Shown in pieces: positions 1 to 5,628 of a stretch of DNA of 10,146 bases. Source of the stretch: Candidatus Nomurabacteria bacterium (GTDB lineage: Bacteria; Patescibacteriota; Minisyncoccia; Phycocordibacterales; UBA1006); assembly GCA_029882015.1 (NCBI GenBank), contig JAOULM010000024.1:1-10146 (forward strand), in the 5' to 3' direction. The position numbers were made by a program, and so were the translations under genes. Within the stretch, counting starts at the first letter, position 1. Each line of letters opens with the position of its first letter. The notes under the pieces were generated by a model. That model was given only the letters and a program-made list of their open reading frames with translations. It had not been told where the DNA came from and did not search any database.

Positions 1-361
1 CTTTTATAAAAAATAAATCAATACCATACGATGAACGACTGGGGTTTCCCCGAAACATCAAAACTCCACGATTTTGCTTTTGAGATTTTGCGAAACTAAC
101 AGGCGGCAGTGTAGCAATATATTCTTTTGTGTTTTCTGCTGTGGTGCTGATTCCCTGAATTTGTGCTTTTGCGCGGAATAAACCTGCGGGATTGAAAAAT
201 TGTGCATAAACAATAAACCCTACAACCACAACAACAAAAGAAACAAGGCTTGTTACTATGATAAACGGGGTACAAGATTTGCATCTTTCCTCAAGAAAAG
301 TATTTTCGGTGTCCGAAGAAATATTGCTTTTTTGGTGAGATTCTTTTCTTCTGAAATTCAT
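1..361 (-). CDS. Membrane-anchored protein, N-terminal 120 residues (cut by window edge)
   Basis: This open frame starts at the ATG at 361-359 and runs off the window at position 1, so only 120 residues are visible. The N-terminus is polar and probably cytoplasmic, with a CKSC (CxxC) pair at about residues 27-30. One hydrophobic segment follows at about 33-56, rich in Val, Ile and Phe, then an exported part that continues beyond the window. Near residues 99-112 the motif RGVLMFRGNPSRSSYG resembles the FRGN/RS-type motif at the start of PQQ-like beta-propeller repeats. That is a tentative match only. The start is supported by TAAAAT (374-369) exactly 7 nt before the ATG, the spacing used by other genes here. 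It is divergent from the histidine kinase with 57 bp between the starts. The function is unknown; a signal-anchored extracytoplasmic protein is the safest reading. Confidence 0.75.
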   Translation of the reverse strand, partial: MNFRRKESHQKSNISSDTENTFLEERCKSCTPFIIVTSLVSFVVVVVGFIVYAQFFNPAGLFRAKAQIQGISTTAENTKEYIATLPPVSFAKSQKQNRGVLMFRGNPSRSSYGIDLFFIK

Positions 362-368
362 ATCGTGT

Positions 369-396
369 ATTTTACCACCAGACAAAACATTCACAA
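369..396 (-). promoter_or_regulatory. Promoter of the membrane-protein gene
   Basis: On the minus strand there is TTGTGA (396-391), a 16-nt spacer and TAAAAT (374-369). The -10 box ends 7 nt before the ATG at 361, which predicts a leaderless mRNA. It overlaps the short divergent region shared with the histidine kinase. Confidence 0.5.
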
Positions 397-406
397 AATT
401 ATTTGG

Positions 407-412
407 TATAAT
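407..412 (+). promoter_or_regulatory. -10 box of the histidine kinase gene (leaderless)
   Basis: A perfect TATAAT ends 6 nt before the ATG at 419, so transcription should begin at or next to the start codon. No convincing -35 box is visible. The spacing decides the start codon, because an ATG further upstream at 200 would place the promoter inside the gene. Confidence 0.6.
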
Positions 413-418
413 AAATCC

Positions 419-1177
419 ATGAATGAAATAGAACAACTTCGCCTTGATCTGGACAAGTGTAATTCAGAGAGCCAAGAAAAATCCGAGTTCCTCTCGATGA
501 TCACACACCAACTACGAACCCCCTTGTCGGGGATAAAATGGACATTCAAAATGATATTGGATGGCGACATCGGTAGTTTTTCTGAAGAACAGAAACAAAT
601 TATAAACAAAGGGTTTGATGCGTCCGAGCGTATGGTGGAACTACTAGAAGAGGTCATAACCGCAAACCAAAATGACCAATGGGATTTTACTTATAATTTT
701 TCACCTGTTGATATATCCAAAGTCATAGACGGGATTATTATGGAATTTTACGAGGTCGCCCGCACACACAATGTCAGCATAGGTTACAAACCACCAGAAC
801 AATCCATTGGGCTCGTGGAAGCCGACGGAGAAAAAATAGCAATAGTCATGCAGAACTTGCTAGAAAATAGCATAAAATATAACATAGACGAAGGCGAAGT
901 ATCTGTTTCATTAAGCCAGATTGACGGATACGCTCGAATACAAATTTCAGATACTGGTATTGGTATCCCAGAAGGTCAAATTTCAAATGTGTTTACTAAA
1001 TTCTTTCGAGCGGACAACGCAAAAGAAATAAAAAAACAAGGAACTGGACTGGGATTATTTACCGCTAAAAAGATAATCGAACGACATGGTGGCACAATAT
1101 CAATCGAGAGCACGCTAGGAAAAGGAACAAGATTCACCATTCTATTACCTTTGAAGCAACCACAAAATACGGTATAA
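419..1177 (+). CDS. Sensorless soluble histidine kinase
   Basis: This protein of 252 residues is a bare kinase core. A short coiled-coil-like N-terminus (1-20) leads into the dimerisation domain, with the H-box SMITHQLRTPLSGIKW and phospho-accepting His30. The ATPase domain shows the N-box (MQNLLENSIKYN, about 144-155), G1 box DTGIGIP (178-184), F-box FTKFF (about 192-196) and G2 box GTGLGL (208-213). There is no transmembrane segment, PAS, GAF or HAMP domain, so the signal must reach it through a partner or the cytoplasm. The frame stays open to 200, but those residues overlap the divergent gene and the promoter, so the start at 419 is preferred. The receiver-only regulator follows 43 nt downstream and is the obvious phosphotransfer partner. 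Confidence 0.93.
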   Translation: MNEIEQLRLDLDKCNSESQEKSEFLSMITHQLRTPLSGIKWTFKMILDGDIGSFSEEQKQIINKGFDASERMVELLEEVITANQNDQWDFTYNFSPVDISKVIDGIIMEFYEVARTHNVSIGYKPPEQSIGLVEADGEKIAIVMQNLLENSIKYNIDEGEVSVSLSQIDGYARIQISDTGIGIPEGQISNVFTKFFRADNAKEIKKQGTGLGLFTAKKIIERHGGTISIESTLGKGTRFTILLPLKQPQNTV

Positions 1178-1178
1178 T
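1151..1178 (+). promoter_or_regulatory. Possible internal promoter for the response regulator
   Basis: TTGAAG (1151-1156), a 16-nt spacer and TATAAT (1173-1178) lie across the end of the kinase gene. They would give a leader of roughly 35 nt for the regulator. Read-through from the kinase promoter is equally possible, so this may be a secondary promoter or chance. Confidence 0.4.
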
Positions 1179-1220
1179 AACCCCACTTAACTATTAATTC
1201 TGATTTTTTACATTATATAT

Positions 1221-1595
1221 ATGGCAGATTCAAAACACATCCTAATAATCGAAGACGACGATTTTTTGCGTTCTCTTGCGGTAACTAAATTACAAAAAGA
1301 AGGGTTCACAATTTCAACCAGCGCTGATGGTGGTGATTACCGAGATCTGATTTCAAAACAAAAACCAGATGTTCTATTGCTGGATCTATTGCTTCCCAAA
1401 ATCAGTGGATTTGATATTTTGAAAGATTTAAAAGAGGATGCAACCACCAAAGACATCAAGGTTGTCATTTTTTCAAACCTTGGATCCGAAGAAGACATAG
1501 AACGTGGAACCCAATTAGGGGCCGATGAATATCTAGTCAAAGCATCATTCACATTGGATGAACTGGTAGACAAAATTGCTGCCATCACAAAATAA
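1221..1595 (+). CDS. Receiver-only response regulator
   Basis: The 124 residues form a single CheY-like receiver domain and nothing else. Visible landmarks are the acidic cluster EDDD at 11-14, the phospho-acceptor Asp55 in LLLDLLLP, Ser85 in VVIFSNLG at the switch Thr/Ser position, and Lys107 in YLVKAS. There is no DNA-binding or enzymatic output domain, so it probably acts by protein contact or as a phosphorelay intermediate. It follows the sensorless kinase as a pair and ends at a strong hairpin terminator. Its last 13 codons plus that terminator recur without change at 2700-2775. Confidence 0.93.
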   Translation: MADSKHILIIEDDDFLRSLAVTKLQKEGFTISTSADGGDYRDLISKQKPDVLLLDLLLPKISGFDILKDLKEDATTKDIKVVIFSNLGSEEDIERGTQLGADEYLVKASFTLDELVDKIAAITK

Positions 1596-1603
1596 CCCAA
1601 AAG

Positions 1604-1631
1604 AAAAACCCCGCGTAACTGCGGGGTTTTT
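1604..1631. terminator. Bidirectional terminator after the response regulator
   Basis: A perfect 11-bp stem (1604-1614 with 1621-1631) has the loop GTAACT, with an A-run on one side and a T-run on the other. It can stop the regulator on the plus strand and the convergent alpha-CTD-like gene on the minus strand. Confidence 0.88.
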
Positions 1632-1644
1632 TGTAAACATCAAA

Positions 1645-2424
1645 CTAGATAATATAATTAATTACTATCCAGCGAGCTCTAATTTCTTCATATAATGAAA
1701 TGAATTTTTTCATTTCTCCTCGAAGCTGGTCAGTAATGGAATTAAATTTTTCTTTTTGAATTAAAATTCCCATCTTTTCTAAAATACCAACCTCATCTAC
1801 ATTAGACCATCCCCAGTGTATGTGACCAAGAGTGGAGATTTCATAAATATTTAAATATTTAGTTTCCGCGTCAGCAAAGGGAAATGAATCAATTTCTAAT
1901 AGAGAGCAAACATTAGTGTGTATATTCGTGAACCTTGGGTCTTGAAACACTGGGTTGTCATAAAGTTTATTAAACTTTCCCCAAGATTTTACAAAATTCG
2001 ATTTAATCTTAAGGAAAACTCCATTTTCTGACTCAAAATGAGAAAGAATTACCTTATTGATTTCTGCTAGTGTTTTCTTTCCAAGATTTCTAAATTTAAG
2101 AAATTCCTTATCATCATATGAGAAAAAATCAACAACTAATGCAACCTTGTTTGCCCTAAGTCCATTAATAGCTCTTACAGAGAGGCCAATACCCTCAATT
2201 GGAGTCAAAAGTTTTCGTATTATAAACTCAGCTTCAACTGAAGCCCCTCCAACATCTCTTATATTTTTAGATAAAATTGTTATATTAAAATCACAAGGAA
2301 TATCTAATTTTATCTCAACATTATCATCCAGTGTATATCCCAGTGTTTTTAAACCAGCTTTAATTATTCTTGATAAATCTTTTTTATTAGAAAGACTAAT
2401 TTTATTCAATTTTTCATATTCCAT
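1645..2424 (-). CDS. Protein with an RNA polymerase alpha-CTD-like domain
   Basis: This protein has 259 residues. Residues about 74-130 look like the C-terminal domain of the RNA polymerase alpha subunit, a helix-hairpin-helix fold that binds UP-element DNA and activators. LSVRAINGL aligns with E. coli LTVRSANCL, and NLGKKTLAEI with NLGKKSLTEI. The key DNA-contacting residues are kept: Arg84 (R265 equivalent), Asn87 (N268), Gly115 (G296), Lys117 (K298), Thr118 (S299) and Glu121 (E302). The flanking parts (1-73 and 131-259) are not recognised, and there is no assembly domain, so it is not RpoA itself. The gene is AT-rich, converges on the regulator terminator and sits in a slot that appears in two versions in this window. 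It could be a DNA-binding regulator or an alpha-CTD mimic; the function is inferred only. TAAAAT (2442-2437) lies 12 nt before the start. Confidence 0.75.
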   Translation of the reverse strand: MEYEKLNKISLSNKKDLSRIIKAGLKTLGYTLDDNVEIKLDIPCDFNITILSKNIRDVGGASVEAEFIIRKLLTPIEGIGLSVRAINGLRANKVALVVDFFSYDDKEFLKFRNLGKKTLAEINKVILSHFESENGVFLKIKSNFVKSWGKFNKLYDNPVFQDPRFTNIHTNVCSLLEIDSFPFADAETKYLNIYEISTLGHIHWGWSNVDEVGILEKMGILIQKEKFNSITDQLRGEMKKFISLYEEIRARWIVINYII

Positions 2425-2481
2425 ATTCTACTTTTTATTTTAAAAAATATTTATCTAGATATTAACACACACACGAGTATC

Positions 2482-2509
2482 TGTCAACATTCTTCCAAAC
2501 TGTTATAAT
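2482..2509 (+). promoter_or_regulatory. Promoter of the truncated recG copy
   Basis: TGTCAA (2482-2487), a 16-nt spacer and TATAAT (2504-2509) end 7 nt before the ATG at 2517. This is the same leaderless geometry as full recG, so the broken copy still carries a promoter. Confidence 0.6.
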
Positions 2510-2516
2510 ACCCCGT

Positions 2517-2705
2517 ATGTTACCCACCGATTCAATTTCTGATCATTTTCGTTTGGATTTCAAACAAGTTCCAGCGCTGAAACGTCTGCGACTGAATACG
2601 ATTCGTGATCTGTTATATCATTTCCCAGTGCGATACGGAGACGTATCCAGCGTTGTTGCTATTGCCGGCGCAAATGATGGTGACATTGTTACGCTGCACG
2701 GATGA
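2517..2705 (+). pseudogene. recG: Truncated recG 5' copy
   Basis: The first 61 codons of recG are present, then the sequence switches at 2700/2701 to the response-regulator 3' end. An in-frame TGA formed by that join ends the frame at 2705. Compared with full recG (3193 onward), the tract 2529-2650 is identical over 122 nt. The first codons differ at Leu/Gln2 and at a silent site in codon 4. After 2650 about 13 of 49 bases differ, with most amino acids kept. The differences are mainly synonymous or conservative, so this piece comes from a once-functional recG allele of a relative rather than from decay of the local gene. A 61-residue product would lack all helicase motifs and should be inactive. 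Confidence 0.9.
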
Positions 2706-2775
2706 ACTGGTAGACAAAATTGCTGCCATCACAAAATAACCCAAAAGAAAAACCCCGCGTAACTGCGGGGTTTTT
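2700..2775 (+). repeat. Second copy of the response-regulator 3' end and terminator
   Basis: 76 bp identical to 1556-1631, covering the last codons of the regulator, its stop codon and the hairpin terminator. The join to the recG fragment falls at a shared GG (2700-2701). The terminator copy (2748-2775) is intact and may serve the convergent gene at 2797-3093. Confidence 0.95.
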
Positions 2776-2783
2776 GTTATAAT
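2771..2783 (+). repeat. 13-bp direct repeat, left copy
   Basis: TTTTTGTTATAAT here is identical to 3173-3185, where it contains the -10 box of recG. The two copies bracket the gene at 2797-3093. If the stretch between them is removed, the regulator terminator runs directly into the recG promoter. Confidence 0.7.
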
Positions 2784-2796
2784 TTCACCTTTAAGC

Positions 2797-3093
2797 TTAC
2801 ACATTAATAGCAAGGGTTTCTTCGTATAATTCCGTTAAGGTTTTTAAGGTGTCATAGTCATTTCTCTTAAAAGAGAAATATACTTGGCGTGATAATACAA
2901 GTGAGGCATGTTTCGCAGATTGATTGCTCAAAGATGATCTCAATTTACCAATAATGTCGAGTTCAGTATCAACGGCATCTTCAATGTTTTCGTGTTTATC
3001 ATCTTTAACTTCTTGTTTAAGACGTGTAATAATGCTTTTCGCAAAATTAGAAATGTACTCTGCTTCTCTGTCATTAAATCCTGATGGTGGCAT
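2797..3093 (-). CDS. Small hypothetical protein (98 aa)
   Basis: I do not recognise a family. The protein is charged, predicted mostly helical, soluble, and has no signal peptide or membrane segment. The gene is likely real: it has a strong AAGGAGG Shine-Dalgarno (3105-3099) 5 nt before the ATG, and it ends shortly before a bidirectional terminator copy. It occupies the same slot (regulator terminator to recG promoter) as the alpha-CTD-like gene does in the neighbouring copy, and it is bracketed by a 13-bp direct repeat. The Shine-Dalgarno sets it apart from the leaderless genes around it and suggests a different origin. Confidence 0.75.
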   Translation of the reverse strand: MPPSGFNDREAEYISNFAKSIITRLKQEVKDDKHENIEDAVDTELDIIGKLRSSLSNQSAKHASLVLSRQVYFSFKRNDYDTLKTLTELYEETLAINV

Positions 3094-3098
3094 AATAT

Positions 3099-3105
3099 CC
3101 TCCTT
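3099..3105 (-). promoter_or_regulatory. Strong Shine-Dalgarno of the 98-aa gene
   Basis: AAGGAGG with a 5-nt spacer (ATATT) to the ATG. It is the only clear consensus ribosome binding site in the window. A TATAAA at 3119-3114 upstream may be its -10 box. Confidence 0.8.
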
Positions 3106-3172
3106 ATTTTTAGTTTATAAATTATTTCATAACAAGTATACACCCTACTGTTTAAAAAAGTCAAGAAATCTA

Positions 3173-3185
3173 TTTTTGTTATAAT
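3173..3185 (+). repeat. 13-bp direct repeat, right copy, containing the recG -10 box
   Basis: TTTTTGTTATAAT matches 2771-2783. The TATAAT at 3180-3185 ends 7 nt before the recG ATG at 3193, predicting a leaderless transcript. A weak -35 (AGTCAA, about 3159-3164) lies 15 nt upstream. Confidence 0.7.
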
Positions 3186-3192
3186 ACCAACC

Positions 3193-5427
3193 ATGCAACC
3201 CACAGATTCAATTTCTGATCATTTTCGTTTGGATTTCAAACAAGTTCCAGCGCTGAAACGTCTGCGACTGAATACGATTCGTGATCTGTTATATCATTTC
3301 CCAGTGCGATACGGAGACGTATCCAGTGTTGTATCTATTGCCAACACCAACGATGGTGATATTGTGACTCTACATGGGCGTATCAACAACCCAAAAACCA
3401 AAAAATCATTCCGCGGTGGAACCCCCATGGCCGAGGCGACTTTGTCGGATATGACTGGTGAAAAAGTAAAAATTGTTTGGTTCAACCAAGCATTCATTGC
3501 AAAAACAATAAACGACGGAGACACCGTAAAATTGACCGGTAAAATCAGCGACGGAAAATATGGAAAAACATTAACCAATCCAGAAATCGAACACACTCCG
3601 GATATGCCTATCGACAATCATGATTCATTGTTCAAAGGCGAATCCAGTTATGAATTTGGATATCCTGTATATCGTGAATCCCGAGGGGTAACATCAAAAT
3701 GGTTCTATCATGCGATTCGTAAAATATTAGCCAATATGGAAAATTTGGTTGATCCAATCCCCGACACTATTTTGAAAAAGTATAAACTTCCCGAATTGGG
3801 CAAGGCGCTGGTTTGGATACACACCCCACAAAAACAATCACACGCGGATGCGGCCCGCAAACGATTTGCCTTCGAGGAAGTATTCATGATTCAAATCGCC
3901 AAAGGGCAATCCAGGCGCGCATTCGAATCATTGTTCTCGTTTCAACTGAACATCAACCGCGCAGATGTGCAGACTTTTATGGACAGGTTTCCTTTTACCC
4001 CAACATCTAGTCAGATGGACAGCATACATGCTGTTTTGTCTGACACCGAATCTGGCAAGCCAATGTCCCGTCTCATCGAGGGAGATGTAGGGTCAGGTAA
4101 AACATTTGTAGCCGCGACCGTGGCGTACGCGGTGACACGTAATCGCCCGCGCAAAAAATCTCCATCTTCACCCTCCCCTAAATTAGGGGAGGTGCCCGCA
4201 GGGCCCAGGGGTATAGCGACACTCGAAGAGCAGAGCTTCGGTGCCCTACAGGTCGCATATATGGCTCCTACCGAGGTTCTGGCAACACAACTGTTCGAGA
4301 ATTTTGTGGAATATTTCAAAAATACAGGGACTCAGATTGCTCTGATCACAGGGTCTGGATGTCGCAAATTCCCATCCAAAGTCGCCAGCCAAACTAAAAA
4401 CTGGACCAGCATTTCCAAAACCCAATTAACCAAATGGATTAAAAATGGCGAAATTCCCATTGTCATTGGAACCCATGCAATCATCGGTAAAAAAGTCGAA
4501 TTCAAAGATCTGGGATTGGTGATCGTCGACGAACAACACAGATTTGGTACGAACCAACGTATGAAATTGGCCCGCAAAGACGGTCATGTTCCCCACTATT
4601 TGTCGATGACAGCGACACCTATTCCGCGTACCTTGGCACTGACTATTTATGGCGACCTGGATTTGTCAGTGATTGACCAAATGCCGGCTGGACGTAAACC
4701 AGTAATCACAAACATTGTTCCTGATGCCAAACGTGAAAAATCATACGAACATATTCAATCCGAATTAGATGCAGGACGCCAAGCCTATGTTATTTGTCCG
4801 CGCATCGATGAACCCGATCCAGAAAAAGAAGTAAAGCTACAATTAAAATCTGTAAAATCCGAGGCACAGCGTCTACAGGAAAATATTTTCCCGAATGCAC
4901 GCATCGATGTCATGCACAGCAAAATGACGCCAGCCAAAAAAGAAGAAGTCATGAAAAAATTCTACGCTCACGAAATAGACATCTTGGTGTCGACCAGCGT
5001 CGTCGAGGTCGGCGTCAACGTTCCAAACGCCACGAACATTATCATCGAAGGAGCCGAACGTTTTGGACTGGCACAGCTACATCAATTGCGGGGGCGCGTC
5101 ATGCGTAGCACACACCAATCGCATTGTTTTTTGTTTACTGATTCTAATAACCAAAAAACCAAAGATAGATTGCGGGCATTCACCAGTGCAAAAAATGGAT
5201 TTGAATTGGCCGAACTGGATTTGGGTCTGCGCGGATCTGGAGATTTAGCTGGTCTAAAACAGTGGGGAATCAGCGATGTTGGAATGGAGGCTATCAAGAA
5301 TCTGAAAATGGTACAGTTCGCCCGCACCGAAGCAGGACTGTTATTAGATACAGACGTAAAGCTATCAAACTATCCAATACTGGCTCAATCCCTGTCTGAC
5401 AAGAATTTTGATTTACATTTCGAGTAA
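3193..5427 (+). CDS. recG: ATP-dependent DNA helicase RecG
   Basis: RecG remodels stalled replication forks and branch-migrates Holliday junctions. The 744-residue protein has the family order: N-terminal wedge/OB region, then two helicase lobes. Visible motifs are Walker A GDVGSGKT (297-304), motif Ia MAPTEVLA (from 357), DEQH box (446-449), motif III TATPIPRTLA, motif V VEVGVNVPNA and motif VI QLRGRVMR. Two oddities stand out. About 30 extra residues (roughly 318-349) sit between motifs I and Ia and are encoded by palindromic DNA. In motif VI the usual Gly of RGRVGR is Met637. The first 61 codons also exist as a truncated copy at 2517. Its 3' end lies 2 nt from a tRNA half on the opposite strand, and I see no terminator of its own. 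Confidence 0.97.
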   Translation: MQPTDSISDHFRLDFKQVPALKRLRLNTIRDLLYHFPVRYGDVSSVVSIANTNDGDIVTLHGRINNPKTKKSFRGGTPMAEATLSDMTGEKVKIVWFNQAFIAKTINDGDTVKLTGKISDGKYGKTLTNPEIEHTPDMPIDNHDSLFKGESSYEFGYPVYRESRGVTSKWFYHAIRKILANMENLVDPIPDTILKKYKLPELGKALVWIHTPQKQSHADAARKRFAFEEVFMIQIAKGQSRRAFESLFSFQLNINRADVQTFMDRFPFTPTSSQMDSIHAVLSDTESGKPMSRLIEGDVGSGKTFVAATVAYAVTRNRPRKKSPSSPSPKLGEVPAGPRGIATLEEQSFGALQVAYMAPTEVLATQLFENFVEYFKNTGTQIALITGSGCRKFPSKVASQTKNWTSISKTQLTKWIKNGEIPIVIGTHAIIGKKVEFKDLGLVIVDEQHRFGTNQRMKLARKDGHVPHYLSMTATPIPRTLALTIYGDLDLSVIDQMPAGRKPVITNIVPDAKREKSYEHIQSELDAGRQAYVICPRIDEPDPEKEVKLQLKSVKSEAQRLQENIFPNARIDVMHSKMTPAKKEEVMKKFYAHEIDILVSTSVVEVGVNVPNATNIIIEGAERFGLAQLHQLRGRVMRSTHQSHCFLFTDSNNQKTKDRLRAFTSAKNGFELAELDLGLRGSGDLAGLKQWGISDVGMEAIKNLKMVQFARTEAGLLLDTDVKLSNYPILAQSLSDKNFDLHFE
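4172..4208 (+). repeat. Palindromic element inserted in frame within recG
   Basis: A perfect 9-bp stem, CCTCCCCTA (4172-4180) with TAGGGGAGG (4184-4192), has the loop AAT. It is followed by a second small hairpin, GCCC-GCA-GGGC. It lies inside the extra Pro/Ser/Lys/Gly-rich peptide between helicase motifs I and Ia. This resembles palindromic repeats that insert in frame in protein genes, such as the Rickettsia palindromic elements, but the family here is unidentified. Confidence 0.65.
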
Positions 5428-5429
5428 TG

Positions 5430-5469
5430 TGCGCCCACTTGGACTTGAACCAAGGACCACGGAGGTATA
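5430..5469 (-). pseudogene. 3' half of a second tRNA-Ile(UAU) copy
   Basis: This matches tRNA positions 34-73 (anticodon, anticodon 3' strand, variable loop, T arm, acceptor 3' strand). Compared with the intact gene, the T stem reads CTTGG/CCAAG instead of CCAGG/CCTGG, so the base changes are compensated and pairing is kept. It therefore derives from a functional but diverged allele. The discriminator A is at 5430, 2 nt from the recG stop codon. Its missing 5' half matches 5718-5682. Confidence 0.85.
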
Positions 5470-5486
5470 TAAAAAAATATTAAATC
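5464..5486 (+). repeat. 23-bp inverted repeat, left arm
   Basis: Perfect reverse complement of 5606-5628, with 119 bp between the arms that contain the intact tRNA. The outer end overlaps the start of the split tRNA 3' half (TATACC on the minus strand). The arm is almost pure A/T apart from its ends. Confidence 0.92.
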
Positions 5487-5509
5487 TTGCAAATAGATAT
5501 ATGTGCAAG
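5471..5509 (-). terminator. Terminator of the intact tRNA
   Basis: Read on the minus strand, CTTGCA (5509-5504) pairs with TGCAAG (5491-5486) around a 12-nt loop. A T-rich tract that includes TTTTTTT follows. It begins 2 nt after the tRNA 3' end. Confidence 0.6.
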
Positions 5510-5510
5510 G

Positions 5511-5583
5511 TGCGCCCACCAGGACTTGAACCTGGGACCACGGAGGTATAAGCTCCGCGCTCTACCAACTGAGCTATAGGCGC
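5511..5583 (-). tRNA. tRNA-Ile, anticodon UAU
   Basis: A complete 73-nt cloverleaf. The acceptor stem is GCGCCTA/TGGGCGC with discriminator A. The D arm is GCTC-AGTTGGTA-GAGC, the anticodon stem is CGGAG/CTCCG with loop CTTATAC, and the T arm is CCAGG-TTCAAGT-CCTGG. Loop positions 34-36 read TAT, which decodes AUA isoleucine. A73, C4-G69 and U12-A23 agree with known E. coli isoleucine identity elements, though pair 29-41 is G-C rather than C-G. CCA is not encoded (the next bases are CCT). Most bacteria read AUA with a CAU anticodon modified to lysidine by TilS, so a true UAU tRNA is uncommon. The gene lies between two arms of an inverted repeat and between the halves of another tRNA copy. Confidence 0.92.
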
Positions 5584-5605
5584 ACTCTGCACACATAATT
5601 TATTT

Positions 5606-5628
5606 GATTTAATATTTTTTTATATACC
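5606..5628 (+). repeat. 23-bp inverted repeat, right arm
   Basis: Perfect reverse complement of 5464-5486. On the minus strand it lies 22 nt before the 5' end of the intact tRNA. With its partner it could enclose the tRNA in a long stem or cruciform. Confidence 0.92.

Noticed and set aside
96..284. Minus-strand frame rich in cysteine
   Set aside because: It is a shifted frame of the real minus-strand membrane protein, whose start at 361 gives a sensible transmembrane segment and a matching promoter.
200..418. N-terminal extension of the histidine kinase from an ATG at 200
   Set aside because: It overlaps the divergent membrane-protein gene and both promoters, has no kinase homology, and TATAAT sits 6 nt before the ATG at 419.
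2057..2443. Plus-strand frame of 128 codons opposite the alpha-CTD-like gene
   Set aside because: It is the antisense shadow of a gene with a recognisable domain; its Ser/Leu/Phe-rich composition is typical of such shadows.
1604..2783. CRISPR or tandem-repeat array
   Set aside because: The repeated pieces occur only twice and are explained by duplicated gene ends; there are no regularly spaced repeats.
5464..5628. Insertion sequence with 23-bp terminal inverted repeats
   Set aside because: There is no transposase or other protein-coding frame between the arms, and one arm includes tRNA bases, so a classic IS is not supported; it is kept as an unexplained inverted repeat.
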